From the NCBI RefSeq assembly GCF_016405965.1, contig NZ_JAEFCD010000001.1:1-45714 (forward strand): DNA of 45,714 bases, in the 5' to 3' direction. The translations under genes and the position numbers were made by a program. Below are positions 18,423 to 26,762 of the stretch, one piece after another (within the stretch, counting starts at the first letter, position 1; each line of letters opens with the position of its first letter). The stretch comes from Alteromonas sp. IB21 (lineage in GTDB: Bacteria > Pseudomonadota > Gammaproteobacteria > Enterobacterales > Alteromonadaceae). The notes under the pieces were generated by a model. The model was given only the letters and a program-made list of their open reading frames with translations, was not told the DNA's origin and did not search any database.

Positions 18423-18452
18423 ACTTGCTGACTTGCTGACTTGCTGACTTGC
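18423..18452. repeat. Short tandem repeat, ACTTGCTG x 3.75
   Basis: Three exact copies of the 8-mer ACTTGCTG (18423-18430, 18431-18438, 18439-18446) and a partial fourth (ACTTGC) lie 20 bases after the acetyltransferase stop, in non-coding DNA. The 8-base unit would shift frame if it were in a gene, but no gene covers it. Confidence 0.9.
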
Positions 18453-18529
18453 ATAGCGTGAAGGACAATCAACAATTGCTGCACGTTTTTTAAGCTCGTT
18501 ATCGATACTTATTACAATACCCTAAAATA

Positions 18530-18561
18530 AGAAAGCCATTCGCATACAGGAATGGCTTTCT
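18530..18561 (-). terminator. Terminator hairpin after the siderophore-type receptor
   Basis: A 12-base-pair perfect stem, AGAAAGCCATTC (18530-18541) with GAATGGCTTTCT (18550-18561), closes an 8-base loop. On the minus strand it is followed by TTATTTTAGGG, a moderately U-rich tail, so it most likely ends the receptor gene finishing at 18590. It may also catch read-through from the acetyltransferase. Confidence 0.75.
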
Positions 18562-18589
18562 ATAAATACATCAATTGTTGGTGCTTTAT

Positions 18590-20689
18590 TTAGAAAGAAC
18601 CAATCAACGACAAGCGAGCATTAATTGGCGCACCAACCGTTGCCTGGTGCGTAGAGTGCGCATTAGGGAAGTAGAGCGTATCGGTTAAGTTTTCCACGTT
18701 TAACTGAAGACGCGTCTTGTCGCTAAGCGTGTAATATGCTGATGCATCAACGCGAGTATAGCTAGGTAGTACAGGTGAGTCTTCGCCTGTTACAACAAAA
18801 CTTTCGTCTTGATATGTTGCACCAATACCAAAGCCAAATACGTCATTGACTTCATAAGTTGTCCATACCGACACCGTATTTTCAGGAAGCTCTCGAAGCG
18901 CAACACCACTGGCATTTTCGCCATCAAGGTTGCTGTAGTTCGCAGTAATATGCCACTTGTCAGTGATATATCCCTGTAGTTGGATTTCAAAACCTGAAAT
19001 ATCTGAATCCACTTCTATAAAGCGTTCGACGTCGTTCGGGTCGTTGTCGAGTGACGTCTGTTCGTTTTCAAAGATAGCCGCGGTAAAGCTCATGCTGTCA
19101 TTGAAGTCCCACTTGATACCAATTTCTTGGTTAGTGAACGTGTCTGGGTCAAGCGCATTTGCATCGCCATTAATATTTGCATACTGTTCGCCACTGCGCG
19201 GCAGGAATGACTCACTGTAGCTCGCATAAATTGAGATATTTTCTTGAGGCTTGTACACAATACCTGCACGTGGAGACACCTGTTCGTCTTTCCTACTCCG
19301 CGTCTCAAGTACGTCAGGGTCCGCGTTAAAGACCTCAATATCAAAACTGTCGAAACGCGCGCCTACCACAAGATCAAGGTTCTTTGATAACGCAATTTCG
19401 TCTTGTACATAGAATGAGTACACATCTAAATCTACGCGCGTATCGTCATTGATGTCGCTAAAAGTCGCCGTAGTCGTAACGCCAGCACTTGTAGTTCCTG
19501 TCAGGCCACGAAAATCGAGAGGACGAGAAATATCGAACACCTCTTGGTCATTTCTTAAACTGCTATTTCCCGCACGCGTATCAAACACAGGGTTAAAACG
19601 GTCTTGGTCTGATTTAGTATTAATCACCTCACCACCAAAAATAACCGTGTGCTCAATGCTACCCGTTGAAAACTCACCGACTAAGTTAGAGGATAAAATA
19701 AGGTTTTCACGTTGGGTATTGTCTACATAGCCATCCAATGTGACTTGGTTAGCATCAGCGTCGTAGCCTGCTGCATAAAAGTTTGCATAAACTTTGTCGT
19801 AATCACCGTAAAACGCGTTGAAATTACCTTTCAGATTGTCAGAGAAGGTATGTTCAACGTTAGCACGGAACACGTCTGCACCTAAGGTTTGATAATTGTT
19901 TTCAGGATCACCAAATACAATGTCTTCAAACGCTTCAACTGGCTCTCCGTTGGCAGTCGGGACACCCCGGTCAATAAAACGCTCGTGATCGATGTATTCA
20001 TAAGACAGGTCTACGATGGTGTCGTCGCTCACTTCAAAGCGCGCAGTTGGGTTGAAACCGTAGCGATCGCCATAGAAAAAGTCGCGATGGTTATCTAGGC
20101 TCTCGTACATGGCGTTAATGCGAAGCGCTGACTTGTCGCCTGTATCAACGTTGGTATCTAACTGAAGGTTATACGCACCAAACGTGTTCGCAGATACATT
20201 GTAGTTAACGAATTGCTCACCGGTTTTAGCCTTTTTAGATACGCGGTTTAAAATACCACCTGTACCGCCACGCCCGAATAATAGCGCATTTGGCCCGCGA
20301 AGAATTTCAACTTGTTCTATGTTGTAGAGCGCACGGTAATACTGCACATCGTCGCGGTTACCGTCTAAGTAGAAGTCGGCCGTTGAACGCACACCACGAA
20401 ATACCACAGAATCGCGGTGACCTTCACCTTGAGAGGTATTAACACCTGGCGTGTAATCGATAATTTGACCAACGCTAGTAATACCACGAGCTGTAATTTC
20501 TTCAGCCGTCATTATCGACAAGCTTTGCGGCACATCTATGATTGGCGTTGGGCTTTTAATTGAATTTGACTGATTTACTGAAAGGTATTTACCTTCAACC
20601 GTTAGTCTCTCAATATCTTCCATATCAGCAGCAAACGCAGCAGGGCTCAAAACTATCGCAGTAGCAATACTCGTAAGTCTAAATTTCAC
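18590..20689 (-). CDS. TonB-dependent siderophore-type receptor
   Basis: This 699-residue outer-membrane receptor imports a ligand, probably a ferric siderophore, using TonB energy. An open frame extends to 20866, but GTG at 20689 is preceded by GGAGAGC at 20694-20700 and begins a clean signal peptide (FRLTSIATAIVLSPAAFA before ADME), so this start is chosen. A TonB-box-like ERLTVEG follows. The plug domain shows PQSLSIMTAEEITARGITSV, FRGVRSTADFYLDGNRDD and VEILRGPNALLFGRGGTGG. The barrel ends in SLIGSF with the terminal aromatic needed for outer-membrane insertion. This plug and barrel style is that of the FhuE/FoxA/FcuA-like receptors. A Fur-box-like site lies about 110 bases upstream. Confidence 0.92.
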   Translation of the reverse strand: MKFRLTSIATAIVLSPAAFAADMEDIERLTVEGKYLSVNQSNSIKSPTPIIDVPQSLSIMTAEEITARGITSVGQIIDYTPGVNTSQGEGHRDSVVFRGVRSTADFYLDGNRDDVQYYRALYNIEQVEILRGPNALLFGRGGTGGILNRVSKKAKTGEQFVNYNVSANTFGAYNLQLDTNVDTGDKSALRINAMYESLDNHRDFFYGDRYGFNPTARFEVSDDTIVDLSYEYIDHERFIDRGVPTANGEPVEAFEDIVFGDPENNYQTLGADVFRANVEHTFSDNLKGNFNAFYGDYDKVYANFYAAGYDADANQVTLDGYVDNTQRENLILSSNLVGEFSTGSIEHTVIFGGEVINTKSDQDRFNPVFDTRAGNSSLRNDQEVFDISRPLDFRGLTGTTSAGVTTTATFSDINDDTRVDLDVYSFYVQDEIALSKNLDLVVGARFDSFDIEVFNADPDVLETRSRKDEQVSPRAGIVYKPQENISIYASYSESFLPRSGEQYANINGDANALDPDTFTNQEIGIKWDFNDSMSFTAAIFENEQTSLDNDPNDVERFIEVDSDISGFEIQLQGYITDKWHITANYSNLDGENASGVALRELPENTVSVWTTYEVNDVFGFGIGATYQDESFVVTGEDSPVLPSYTRVDASAYYTLSDKTRLQLNVENLTDTLYFPNAHSTHQATVGAPINARLSLIGSF

Positions 20690-21188
20690 AATTGCTCTCC
20701 AAGTGTTCTTCAAAGTGTTGTGTGTTCTTTTTACAACTATGTAAATCTTATTATTTGCTGAGCATTTGTTGCGCTTCCAATTGCGCCTGCAATTGCAAAT
20801 AATAATAGTTGTCATTTGTGATGAGGATAATATAGAAAATTTTGTGAGATGACGAGCCCCAAACAAGTAAAATTTAAAAACTCTTTATAAATTTTCTTAA
20901 TTTAGACCGTGGAGCGGAGTGTAGGAGATTACAATTTAAACAAAGACGGTGCCTATATGTCTGTTTCACCGTTTTTGAAGTGTATTCTGAAGTGAAAGTG
21001 ACAATGAGTAGCCAGTAAGTCTATTCACGCACCTGAAAAATAAAGAAATGAGCCGATTGAAGACGTGTAATAACAGAACACAACACGTAGAAGTCGGCAA
21101 ATATTGAAAACAACAAATCTACAATGTTACTTATGTGATAAAGGGTACGATAACGTATCTGGTGACAAGGGCCATTACATTAAATTAG
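20690..21188. other. Regulatory region between receptor and TetR gene
   Basis: About 500 bases without a gene by the starts chosen here. It holds the Fur-box-like site and a perfect 10-base inverted repeat, TATTATTTGC (20749-20758) with GCAAATAATA (20795-20804), whose loop contains AATTGC twice. The remainder (20867-21188) is AT-rich and shows no further structure I can support. Confidence 0.5.
20800..20814 (-). promoter_or_regulatory. Candidate Fur box upstream of the receptor
   Basis: On the minus strand, TGACAACTATTATTA fits the 7-1-7 Fur model TGATAATnATTATCA at 11 of 14 informative positions. It lies about 110 bases upstream of the chosen GTG start. Its presence inside the longer open frame is one more reason to prefer the downstream start. 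Iron repression of a siderophore receptor is expected biology. Confidence 0.45.
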
Positions 21189-21803
21189 TTACAGTCTCGC
21201 ATAACGGCTAATAATTAAGTCAACAGTACATTTAGCAACGTTTCGCTTTTGCGAGATACTCAAGGAATCTTCTATTTTGAACAGCTGTGGCCAAAAGCAC
21301 TGGCCCTTCACTAGGCTGTCAATTTCATCAACGACACGGCTTAAGTCATCAAAGTCAATCTTGTTATCTGCTTTCGCTGCTTTTAACCAGCGATGCAACG
21401 CCGTCTCTTGCGCTTTTAACTGCGCCACTTCGTCTTTAAGTTTTTCGGGCTCGTAGAAAAAATGCCCAATAGCAACCCGCGCAATATCAAGGTGTTCTTC
21501 GGTAACGGTAAATTCAATTTCTTGAAAAATTAGCTCACACAACTGTTCGGATAAATCACGGGCTGGGTCGTACACTACCGTTACGCTTAGCTTGGCGTCC
21601 TCAAATTGCTTAGTCACCAAATGCATTACCAAGTCTTCTTTCGTAGCAAAATGATTGTATACCGTGCGCTTAGACACGTTAGCCAATTCAGCTAACTTAT
21701 CCATGCTGGTTCCGTTGACCCCATACTCTTGAAACGCCTGAGTTGCAGCCTGAATAATCGCTTCGCGCTTTGCATCACTTCGCGTACGTGTGTTGCCCGT
21801 CAT
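21189..21803 (-). CDS. TetR-family transcriptional regulator
   Basis: This 204-residue repressor has a TetR helix-turn-helix at about residues 10-58: REAIIQAATQAFQEYGVNGTSM, then LAELANVSKRTVYNHFATKEDL. The C-terminal ligand-binding part is helical, with a CFWPQLFKI segment that resembles AcrR/TetR_C domains in efflux regulators. It is transcribed away from RND system 2 across a 138-base gap to the first possible start, so it very likely represses that pump operon and itself. Candidate operators are the two CAGTTTACTTT repeats in the gap. The inducer is unknown. Confidence 0.92.
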   Translation of the reverse strand: MTGNTRTRSDAKREAIIQAATQAFQEYGVNGTSMDKLAELANVSKRTVYNHFATKEDLVMHLVTKQFEDAKLSVTVVYDPARDLSEQLCELIFQEIEFTVTEEHLDIARVAIGHFFYEPEKLKDEVAQLKAQETALHRWLKAAKADNKIDFDDLSRVVDEIDSLVKGQCFWPQLFKIEDSLSISQKRNVAKCTVDLIISRYARL

Positions 21804-21844
21804 AACATTGTTCTCATATTAATATGCTTCCATTCTACACCGTA

Positions 21845-21895
21845 CAGTTTACTTTTCAATGAAACCGCACTAAAATGCACTCATCAGTTTACTTT
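21845..21895. promoter_or_regulatory. Direct repeats, candidate TetR-family operators
   Basis: CAGTTTACTTT occurs exactly twice, at 21845-21855 and 21885-21895, 40 bases apart (close to four helical turns, same DNA face). Both copies continue into a related tail (TCAATGAA versus AAGTTGAA). They sit between the TetR gene and the efflux operon and abut the likely efflux promoter. Confidence 0.5.
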
Positions 21896-21898
21896 AAG

Positions 21899-21927
21899 TT
21901 GAATTCGTCTACGTCTGCTTTTATGAC
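21899..21927 (+). promoter_or_regulatory. Candidate sigma70 promoter of RND system 2
   Basis: TTGAAT (21899-21904), a 17-base spacer and TATGAC (21922-21927) lie immediately after the second CAGTTTACTTT repeat. A repressor bound there would block it. With this promoter, transcription would begin near 21934, so the ATG at 21942 would have almost no leader, which favours the start at 21993. Confidence 0.45.
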
Positions 21928-21992
21928 GTAACGAAGACTTAATGTACACACGTCTATACATTATTTACCCTGACTTTGGATTACACGCACTT

Positions 21993-23081
21993 ATGCCTAT
22001 AATGCGATTTACTCACCTATTATTTTTAAGCATATTGTCGGTTTCTGCCCTTACGGCTTGTTCTTCTGAAGAGCCAGTAAAGGAGCAATCACAGGCCTCT
22101 CCTCGCTATGTTAAGTTAGCCACGGTCAGTAATATTCCTGACTACGATGAATTTACCTTTCCCGCTGTGGTATCGGCGGTAAAAACCGTCGATCTGAGCT
22201 TTGAAGTGTCAGGCAGGCTTATACAAACCGACCTTGTGACAGGCAGTGATATCAGGAAAGGAAAGCTGCTGGCGACAATAGACCGAAAGCCTTTTGAACG
22301 CCGTGTAGATGAATCAAAGACGCGACTGGATCAAGCCAAACGTGAGCTCGACCGAATTGAAAAAATGTTCGCGCAAAAATTGGTGGCACAAAGTTCGTTA
22401 GACTCGGCAAGGACGTCCTATGAACTTGCCGTTATCGACTTTAAAAATGCTGAGCAAGATTTAAGCTACACGCAACTTTACGCGCCTTTCGACGCCAAAG
22501 TGTCACAACGACTGGTCGAAAATAATAGTTTTGTCGCAGCAGGTACGCCCATTGCTCGCCTACAAGACGTGTCAAAGATTTACTTCAATATCAATGTGCC
22601 TGAGCGATTGTTAACCGCAAACATTGGTCGTGGCATTAAACAAGCTAGCGCTACACTGGCGACCAACCGCAATCGTTGGTACCCCGTTTCCTATGTAGAG
22701 CACTCCACGCAACCCGACCCGGTTTCACAAACCTATGAAGTGGTATTCGCCATGGAGCCTCGTGAAGAACTTCCCCTCACACCGGGTGCCCGCGCAGTGG
22801 TTAAAGTTAGCTTACAGGGCAGTTTGTATCCCGAGGGCTTAGTAGTGCCTGTACAATCTTTAGTTGGTAATGAGGACTCAGGTTTCGCAGTTTGGGTATA
22901 TAACGACGAAACAAGTTCTGTTGTTAAGCAAGCCGTCTCGGTTAAACATATAGAAAACGAATTAGCCGTTATTGAAGGCAAAAACGAAGGCAATATCGCG
23001 CTGGGCCAACAAGTAGTCGCCGCCGGTGCCACACAAATGCGTGCAGATATGAAAGTGCTTCCTTATCAAGGAGAGAAGTAG
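21993..23081 (+). CDS. RND efflux periplasmic adaptor, lipoprotein (system 2)
   Basis: This is the membrane-fusion protein of the second RND system. The signal peptide MRFTHLLFLSILSVSALTAC ends in a lipobox, so the mature protein is lipid-anchored at the Cys. Barrel-sandwich halves are seen in KTVDLSFEVSGRLIQTDLVTG and TQLYAPFDAKVSQRLVENNSFV, with an alpha-hairpin (TRLDQAKRELDRIEKMFAQKL) between them. Starts at 21942, 21993 and 22002 are all in frame; 21993 or 22002 gives a proper signal peptide, and no ribosome binding site settles it. The 362-residue form is listed. The pump gene starts three bases after the stop, so the two are an operon divergent from the TetR gene. Confidence 0.92.
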   Translation: MPIMRFTHLLFLSILSVSALTACSSEEPVKEQSQASPRYVKLATVSNIPDYDEFTFPAVVSAVKTVDLSFEVSGRLIQTDLVTGSDIRKGKLLATIDRKPFERRVDESKTRLDQAKRELDRIEKMFAQKLVAQSSLDSARTSYELAVIDFKNAEQDLSYTQLYAPFDAKVSQRLVENNSFVAAGTPIARLQDVSKIYFNINVPERLLTANIGRGIKQASATLATNRNRWYPVSYVEHSTQPDPVSQTYEVVFAMEPREELPLTPGARAVVKVSLQGSLYPEGLVVPVQSLVGNEDSGFAVWVYNDETSSVVKQAVSVKHIENELAVIEGKNEGNIALGQQVVAAGATQMRADMKVLPYQGEK

Positions 23082-23084
23082 TTT

Positions 23085-26000
23085 ATGGATATCGCACGCT
23101 ATTCAATAGACAAACCGGTAAACATTTGGTTGATGGTCTTCATACTCTTATTAGGCGGCGTACTGGCTATGAGCAAGATTGGCCGCCTAGAAGATCCTGC
23201 CTTTACCATTAAACAAGTAAAGGTATACACCAATTACCCGGGGGCAAGTGCTGAAAAAGTAGAGCGTGAAGTGACCGAGCGCTTAGAGATTGCTATTCAG
23301 CAAATGCCTCAGCTAAAGGAGGTGACTTCTGTTTCTTCACCTGGTTTGTCTGAAATTACGGTTGAAGTGAAAAGCACGTACGATAGTAACCTGCTGCCAC
23401 AAATTTGGGATGAATTAAGAAAACGTCTTCGAGACACCGCCAGCTCACTGCCCGCCGGTGCACAAGACCCCATAGTGTTCGACGATTTTGGCGATGTATA
23501 TGGCCTTTATTACGCGCTAAGTGCGCCGGATTTTGACACGCGAGAACTTCGCGAGTTTGCCCGCATTATACGCCGTGACCTGCTTACTACAGAGGGCGTA
23601 GCAAAGGTTAATGTGACAGGCGTTCAAAAAGAACAAATTGTCGCGTACATCAACCCCTACCAACTCGCTGGCTTAGGCATTTCTTTTCCTGATCTTGCCG
23701 CTCTTTTCGAGGATAACTTACGACCCTTTAACGGCGGTCGTATTAAGGTAGACGAGAAAAACGTGCGGCTAATTGTAGAGCGCGCCCCTGACAGACTTGA
23801 GGAAATATCGAATTTATCTGTGGTTGTTCCGGGCACAAACCGTTCGCTGCGCGTTGCAGACATCGCGACACTAAAACTTGAGCCCGCCGACATTCAACCG
23901 GTTCACGTGCGCTATAACGGTGAAGAGGCACTGACTTTATCCGTGTCCGCACTTACCGATGTAAACATTGTTGATGTAGGCGAGCGCGTAAACGCAAAAG
24001 TAGAAAAGCTGCTGCAAGAGTTACCTGTCGGTATTACGCTTACCCCTATCTACGACCAAGCGTCTGTTGTTGACGATTCGGTTACAGGTTTTATTAATAA
24101 CCTGGTTATGTCTGTGGCGGTTGTTACCCTTACCTTGTGTTTATTTATGGGCTGGCGCTCTGGCGTTGTAGTGGGTGCCGTGCTGCTGGTTACCGTACTT
24201 GGCACTATTCTCATCATGTGGCTAATGAATATTCAGCTACAACGCATATCCCTTGGCGCTATGGTTATTGCTATGGGGATGTTAGTAGACAACGCTATTG
24301 TAGTAGCCGAAGGCATGATGCTTCGCATGGCCACAGGCTCTACAGCTAAAGAATCTGCTAGCTTTATTGTCAAGCGAACCCAATGGCCACTTCTTGGCGC
24401 AACTGTTATCGGTATTGCCGCGTTTTCGGGCATTGGTCTTTCCAACGATGCTACCGGTGAATTCCTGTATTCCTTGTTCGCCGTGGTACTGGTATCCCTA
24501 ATGATTAGTTGGGTACTTGCGGTGACGTTAGTGCCTGTACTTGGTTCATACTTCTACCGTAAAGGCATCAATCAGACTAACAACAATGAACCCTCGGCCA
24601 TGCAAAAATGGTTCAAAGGTACTTTGCTAAGTGCACTGCGGCTACGTTGGATAACCATTGGTGCGTTGTTTGTTATTACTATTGTGGCCTATGGAAGCTT
24701 TGGCATGGTTAAGCAAGGTTTCTTCCCGCCGTCTAATGCTCCACTCTTTTTTGTGCATTATTGGGGCCCTCAAGACCGTGATATTCGCGCCACTGAAGTC
24801 ATAGCCAAAGAAGCAGAAAAACGTATTTTGGAAATGGAAAATGTGACGGCTGTCACCACCTTTATTGGCCAAGGTGCAGATCGATTTACTCTGACGTATG
24901 CCCCTAAAAGCGCTAATGAAAACTATGCGTTTTTTATGGTTCGCGCTAATGAACTGAAAAATATTCCGGCTATTCAAGAGAAACTTAAAAACAAACTAAC
25001 CGACTTAGATTTCGATGCTAACTTCTACATGGAGCGTATGCAATTTGGTCCGGGCTCAGGGGCAAAGCTGGAAGCAAGGTTTTCTGGCCCTGATTCTGAA
25101 GTACTTCGCAAGCTTGCTGATGAAGCAAAAGAGGTGCTTTTCGCTGACGGGCTAATTAAAGACGTACGTCACACCTGGCGCGAAAAAGGCTTCGCTATTA
25201 ATACCCAGTACGACAACTACAACGCGGGTATCGCGGGCGTATCCCATAATGACTTTAGCCAAACGATCCAATATGCAAGTAGTGGTGTTCAGCTAGGCAC
25301 AGTACAAGACGGTGACTATGCCTACAGTATTGTTGCAAAAATGGGTAAAGCCGAAGACACCGAGCTTCAGTCAATACGCGAGTCGCAAGTGTGGTCTACA
25401 CAACAGCGACAGTACGTGCCTTTTACACAGGTTTCTAGGGGTTTAGAGCTTGTCGCTGAAGAAATGCGCATTCATCGCCGCAACCGTGTGCGAACGATTA
25501 CGGTAGAGGCTGAGCCTGGTGAAAGCGAAACCGCCGCCAAAGCGCTGGCGCGAATTCGTCCGCTGATTGAAGATATTGAACTGCCTGCGGGTTACGCTTT
25601 GGAATGGGGCGGTGAGTTTGAAAGCTCTGGCGACGCACAAAAAGCATTAGGCGCTGGCTTACCTGCAGGCTTCTTAGTGATGTTTATTATCTCGGTGTTG
25701 CTATTTGGCCATGCCCGTCAACCGCTTATTATTTGGCTTGTGGTACCTATGGCCGTGGTAGGCGTAGTAACAGGCTTGTTAGCCACCGACATGCCTTTTG
25801 GTTTTATGTCGCTATTGGGCTTTTTAAGCTTGTTTGGCATGTTGATTAAAAATGCCATCGTTCTTATTGAAGAGATTGACCTTCAGATTGAGGAAGGGTT
25901 GGCTATTCGACAAGCTATTGTTGATGCGACCATAAGCCGTGTACGCCCGGTTTCATTAGCGGCGGTTACTACTATTTTAGGGATGGCGCCGCTACTATTT

Positions 26001-26126
26001 GACGCCTTCTTCGCTGATATGGCGGTGACGATTATGGGCGGTTTGGCGTTTGCCACGGTACTTACCCTTATTGCTGTACCTGTTCTCTACAGCCTGCTGT
26101 TTAAGGTTAGCTACCGCAAAAGCTAA
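23085..26126 (+). CDS. RND efflux pump, inner-membrane permease (system 2)
   Basis: This 1013-residue RND permease resembles the TriC/MexK-like branch in its opening SIDKPVNIWLMVFILLLGG and GRLEDPAFTIKQVKVYTNYPGAS. The periplasmic loops span about 35-330 and 555-860. TM4 reads GMLVDNAIVVAEGM: D402 is kept but the second aspartate is N403. TM10 keeps the relay lysine, K922, in FGMLIKNAIVLIEEID. This is the reverse of pump 1, which keeps both aspartates and lacks the lysine. ATG at 23085 follows AAGGAGAGAAG, overlapping the adaptor's end. No outer-membrane channel gene is adjacent. Drug or solvent efflux is typical of TetR-controlled members, but substrates are not readable. Confidence 0.94.
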   Translation: MDIARYSIDKPVNIWLMVFILLLGGVLAMSKIGRLEDPAFTIKQVKVYTNYPGASAEKVEREVTERLEIAIQQMPQLKEVTSVSSPGLSEITVEVKSTYDSNLLPQIWDELRKRLRDTASSLPAGAQDPIVFDDFGDVYGLYYALSAPDFDTRELREFARIIRRDLLTTEGVAKVNVTGVQKEQIVAYINPYQLAGLGISFPDLAALFEDNLRPFNGGRIKVDEKNVRLIVERAPDRLEEISNLSVVVPGTNRSLRVADIATLKLEPADIQPVHVRYNGEEALTLSVSALTDVNIVDVGERVNAKVEKLLQELPVGITLTPIYDQASVVDDSVTGFINNLVMSVAVVTLTLCLFMGWRSGVVVGAVLLVTVLGTILIMWLMNIQLQRISLGAMVIAMGMLVDNAIVVAEGMMLRMATGSTAKESASFIVKRTQWPLLGATVIGIAAFSGIGLSNDATGEFLYSLFAVVLVSLMISWVLAVTLVPVLGSYFYRKGINQTNNNEPSAMQKWFKGTLLSALRLRWITIGALFVITIVAYGSFGMVKQGFFPPSNAPLFFVHYWGPQDRDIRATEVIAKEAEKRILEMENVTAVTTFIGQGADRFTLTYAPKSANENYAFFMVRANELKNIPAIQEKLKNKLTDLDFDANFYMERMQFGPGSGAKLEARFSGPDSEVLRKLADEAKEVLFADGLIKDVRHTWREKGFAINTQYDNYNAGIAGVSHNDFSQTIQYASSGVQLGTVQDGDYAYSIVAKMGKAEDTELQSIRESQVWSTQQRQYVPFTQVSRGLELVAEEMRIHRRNRVRTITVEAEPGESETAAKALARIRPLIEDIELPAGYALEWGGEFESSGDAQKALGAGLPAGFLVMFIISVLLFGHARQPLIIWLVVPMAVVGVVTGLLATDMPFGFMSLLGFLSLFGMLIKNAIVLIEEIDLQIEEGLAIRQAIVDATISRVRPVSLAAVTTILGMAPLLFDAFFADMAVTIMGGLAFATVLTLIAVPVLYSLLFKVSYRKS

Positions 26127-26142
26127 CGCTTGAATAGAACGG

Positions 26143-26182
26143 GCCTCTCTGCTGGAATTTCCATAAACTCTGGCAGAGAGGC
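26143..26182. terminator. Nested hairpin between pump 2 and the CBS gene
   Basis: A perfect 10-base-pair stem, GCCTCTCTGC (26143-26152) with GCAGAGAGGC (26173-26182), encloses a second small hairpin TGGAA-T-TTCCA (26153-26163). No T-run follows on the plus strand. It lies between convergent genes and may act as a weak terminator or 3'-end stabiliser. Confidence 0.5.
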
Positions 26183-26229
26183 TGCTACCGTTACAGGGCG
26201 TTCTCCATATTTGATTGGCGTGTAGTTAC

Positions 26230-26649
26230 CTAGCGTTTTGCCTCTACCCTACTTTGCATAAACCTCATCACATCACGCCACGATACCATGCCAACCGGGT
26301 GTCTCTTGCCATCAATGATTGGAATACAAGAAATTTTGTGAGTGTTGAATAGCTCGATAGCGGAAAATACAGAGTCTGTTGGGTTTAACGTAATGACTTC
26401 GCGAGTCATAATTTGATGTGCGCGTTTATCCAATGTCGCCCGATCTAGCATACGCTCGCTAATTGTGTCGACAAAAGGACTGACGGATTTCATTAAGTCT
26501 CTATCTGATATAATGCCCTGCAGCTTATTGTCGTGAACCACCACAAGGTGATGAAAACCTGTCGCAGCAAAGAGTTCACGTAGTGACTGTAAACTGTCAT
26601 CCATGTGCACGCTAACCACCCGTGTAGACATAATTTTCGCAATGCTCAT
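26230..26649 (-). CDS. Twin CBS-domain protein
   Basis: This 139-residue protein consists almost only of two CBS domains, about residues 6-60 (IMSTRVVSVHMDDSLQSL ... GIISDRDLM) and 76-132 (IMTREVITLNPTDSVFSA ... GMVSWRDVMRF). Such pairs form a Bateman module that binds adenine nucleotides and senses energy or redox state. A TTG at 26652 is in frame, but ATG at 26649 follows AAAAAGGAGCG and is preferred. It lies downstream of, and in the same direction as, the YgjP gene across 113 bases; no catalytic domain is attached, so it probably acts by binding a partner. The partner is unknown. Confidence 0.9.
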   Translation of the reverse strand: MSIAKIMSTRVVSVHMDDSLQSLRELFAATGFHHLVVVHDNKLQGIISDRDLMKSVSPFVDTISERMLDRATLDKRAHQIMTREVITLNPTDSVFSAIELFNTHKISCIPIIDGKRHPVGMVSWRDVMRFMQSRVEAKR

Positions 26650-26762
26650 CAACGCTCCTTTTTCACGTAAAACCCATATCTTGGTATTAAACTATCACCA
26701 TTATTCTAAGCGGCAACTGCGGCATAACGCATTTCAAGCGACGTACTGTCTGTGCGGTTACG

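Noticed and set aside
20690..20866. N-terminal extension of the siderophore-type receptor up to 20866
   Set aside because: The extra 59 residues are basic and unlike a signal peptide, while the GTG at 20689 has a ribosome binding site and a clean signal sequence; the Fur-like site also lies in this stretch.
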